From an uncultured Prevotella sp. (lineage in GTDB: Bacteria; Bacteroidota; Bacteroidia; Bacteroidales; Bacteroidaceae), in NCBI GenBank assembly GCA_945863825.1, contig CAMBBY010000057.1, positions 1 through 6,973 on the forward strand: a stretch of 6,973 nt of DNA, read 5' to 3'. The notes beneath the pieces are model-generated. The model ran no database searches, was not told the DNA's origin, and saw only the letters and a list, made by a program, of their open reading frames with translations. How positions within the stretch are numbered: position 1 is the first letter of the stretch; each line of letters opens with the position of its first letter. Below, piece by piece: positions 5,498 to 6,973 of the stretch. Made by a program: the position numbers and the translations under genes.

Positions 5498-6006
5498 TTT
5501 ATTGGGTCGTGACAGAAATCTCTACGTTTGCACTTCTTGCAGAACTTGCCAATCCATACGTCATCAAACTGGTTCATGGCTTGCTCAACGATTGTTGGGT
5601 CATCTGTCAGTATGCCTGTCTCGAAGTTTCGTTTGTCCTCACCCTTCATGCCGATACCGGCTCCTGTCAGGTTGGCGCTGCCAATATAGACATCCTTGCA
5701 GTCAAAGACGAGCATCTTGAAGTGAACACGTGGACAAAGCACCCGCTCCATGCGATCATAAAGGACTGGGTATTTGTCAAAGTCCTCTCGGAATGTCGGA
5801 CCTGGTTCCTTAGCATGAATGAGACGCACCTCCACACCCTTGCGTATGAGCTGCGCCAGTAGAGCCAGAAAAGGCTTCTTCTCCTTTTCCGCCTCCATAT
5901 AGAGATCCTTTATGTCAGCAGTACCAATCCAGAGGGAGTGCTTCACGTTCTGCACCCGTGAAAGCACCCCCTTGTAGTGGTCAATGTTGGAAATGTACTG
6001 TATCAC
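5494..6006 (-). CDS. Single-HKD phospholipase D/nuclease-family protein
   Basis: A 170-aa protein with one HKD motif, VHFKMLVFD (H95, K97, D102 from the chosen start), followed by YIGSANLTGAG (GSAN with N112) and NFETGILTDD, as in PLD-type nucleases and phosphodiesterases. One HKD per chain means the active site would need a homodimer. The N-terminal part (NVKHSLWIGTADIKDLY, then LIRKGVEVRLIHAKEPGP) is the usual first alpha/beta unit. The C-terminus has three cysteines and a histidine (FCKKCKRRDFCHDP; C156, C159, C165), perhaps a small metal knuckle. The start is put at the GTG at 6006 because it forms a GTGA overlap with the DUF262 stop, mirroring the ATGA overlap with the HAD gene. The alternative GTG at 6036 adds ten residues and a 34-base overlap. 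The substrate is unknown; neighbours point to nucleic acid. Confidence 0.88.
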   Translation of the reverse strand: MIQYISNIDHYKGVLSRVQNVKHSLWIGTADIKDLYMEAEKEKKPFLALLAQLIRKGVEVRLIHAKEPGPTFREDFDKYPVLYDRMERVLCPRVHFKMLVFDCKDVYIGSANLTGAGIGMKGEDKRNFETGILTDDPTIVEQAMNQFDDVWIGKFCKKCKRRDFCHDPIK

Positions 6007-6973
6007 GAATTTGCCCAATCTAATAATTTGTCCCACGCTTTTTGAGGCTTGCCATTGCCGACAATCTCACAGGGCAGAGCATGATCTTTAGATAGTCCCA
6101 TATTATATCGAAATTGAGAATTATATGTTTGGAATATCGGATTATTCTCGCTGAACCATGGATCTTTGTTTATGCCCTGATTGAATAATGATGTATATCC
6201 GGTTTCCTTGTGAAGCCAACCAAAGTTGTAACAACCGGAAGCGAAAAATTCTTGAATAGTGCAATCCATGAGTCTTACGCAAAGTATATAGAGAAGATGC
6301 AACTGTGTTTTTACATTGCGTACTTGACTAAGATCTTCATTTTTTGAAGACAAGTTACAAATAAACTTCTTTTCCTCCTGAATAAGGAATTCGTCCAATG
6401 AATCAAATTTACTGATTGAGTATCTTGCAGCTACAGCTATTATAGCAGAGTTTTTGGTATACTCATAATCGTAAATAAGACGACCGCTTGATACATGATG
6501 TGTATAGAGCGAACTATCAAGCAAATCACCCCATACCAAGTTGAAATCATCGTTAGCTAGTTGCTTGTAAACGTCGTAAGTGTTTTCCAACTTATGCTCA
6601 TCGAAGAGGTCTATGTGTTGCTTCTGAAATACAAAATCTTTGATTTGAGTTTCTTTGTCTCCATAGACAGAAGCTATAATGTTCATGATATTGCCTTTAA
6701 AGCAACGATTATCCTCTATCTTATGGATCAGTCCCTTTGCAGATGGGTATTTCTGTATAATTCTTGCTTTCACATTCTCTTCAGCGCATTGTGAGTCGTT
6801 AAAGCCTTTGAGGTTGAAGCCATCATTTCTTATTGTTTCGGTGAAACTATCAGCATTGCATAATTCTATAATACTATTAATTATGCGTGGGTGTTCACGT
6901 TCGGATTTATCACTAGTATTCACAATGAGATTACGTATCACCCTGACAAATTCATTTGTCTGCTCACAGAAGA
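6003..6973 (-). CDS. DUF262 (GmrS-like) family protein, C-terminal part
   Basis: The frame is open to the right edge, where the visible text begins FCEQTNEFVRVIRNL; the GTG at 6941 is internal, so the gene starts outside the window. RVIRNLIVNT, the following IINSIIELCN..F.E.I stretch, GFNDSQCAEENVKARII and an IHKIEDNRCFKGNI segment are the pattern of the helical region after the DUF262 nucleotide-binding domain (compare RVVRNLVENT, EQVxEExxKAxLI and AExHxxFxGQI in that family). DUF262 proteins include the NTPase half of the type IV restriction enzyme GmrSD and other anti-phage proteins. The DGQQR motif, if present, would lie beyond the window. No DUF1524 HNH nuclease motif is seen in the C-terminal 310 residues, so the nuclease part could be supplied by the PLD protein encoded next. 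The gene is markedly A+T-rich and overlaps the PLD gene by 4 bases (GTGA). Confidence 0.75.
   Translation of the reverse strand, partial: FCEQTNEFVRVIRNLIVNTSDKSEREHPRIINSIIELCNADSFTETIRNDGFNLKGFNDSQCAEENVKARIIQKYPSAKGLIHKIEDNRCFKGNIMNIIASVYGDKETQIKDFVFQKQHIDLFDEHKLENTYDVYKQLANDDFNLVWGDLLDSSLYTHHVSSGRLIYDYEYTKNSAIIAVAARYSISKFDSLDEFLIQEEKKFICNLSSKNEDLSQVRNVKTQLHLLYILCVRLMDCTIQEFFASGCYNFGWLHKETGYTSLFNQGINKDPWFSENNPIFQTYNSQFRYNMGLSKDHALPCEIVGNGKPQKAWDKLLDWANS

Overview
The window looks like the junction between the transfer region and the cargo region of an integrative conjugative element from a Bacteroidales bacterium (Bacteroides, Parabacteroides, Prevotella or a relative). The grounds are a Bacteroidetes-type MobC/TraG coupling ATPase at the left edge, Bacteroidetes-style promoter boxes (TAnnTTTG) with weak Shine-Dalgarno sites, and small proteins typical of Bacteroidales mobile elements. 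Base composition is mosaic: one 60-base sample inside mobC (1021-1080) is 62% G+C, and one inside the right-most gene (6361-6420) is 32%.

Layout. On the + strand, 1-1352 is the 3' part of the type IV coupling protein gene. It ends at a strong stem-loop (1355-1396) that can serve both strands. Everything to the right is on the - strand and converges on that terminator. Read in the - direction from the right edge, the first unit is an overlapping three-gene operon: the C-terminal part of a DUF262 (GmrS-like) protein, a single-HKD phospholipase D/nuclease-like protein, and a HAD phosphatase of the kind found in RNA-repair proteins. Next come three blocks, each headed by the same palindromic promoter element: (C) a 332-aa protein; (B) an 80-aa protein, then a 227-aa protein and a 134-aa protein joined by an ATGA overlap; (A) an FtsZ-like GTPase, then a 77-aa protein.

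The most interesting result is that the middle region (1654-4891) appears to hold a dissected FtsZ. The block A gene carries only the FtsZ nucleotide-binding half (T1 glycine loop, GGGTGTG, PFxFEGxxR and VINxD motifs) and stops where the T7 loop should begin. The 134-aa protein of block B looks like the missing half: a T7-like loop keeping the D-x-x-D acids, followed by the FtsZ C-terminal beta-sheet domain. The 332-aa protein of block C has an unrelated N-terminal domain fused to a second T7-plus-C-terminal half in which both T7 acids are replaced. The three blocks share one palindrome, about 15 bp, at an identical 20-base offset from a TTTGC promoter box, so they are probably co-regulated. 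This suggests a co-regulated, multi-subunit FtsZ/tubulin-like system carried by a conjugative element.

In this copy the GTPase gene has an in-frame TAA at codon 29, just before the glycine loop, so it may be a fresh pseudogene, a recoded gene or a sequencing error. The family assignments are motif comparisons made by eye, without database searches. No rRNA, tRNA, CRISPR array, insertion sequence or attachment site was seen, and no gene-free stretch exceeds about 115 bases.
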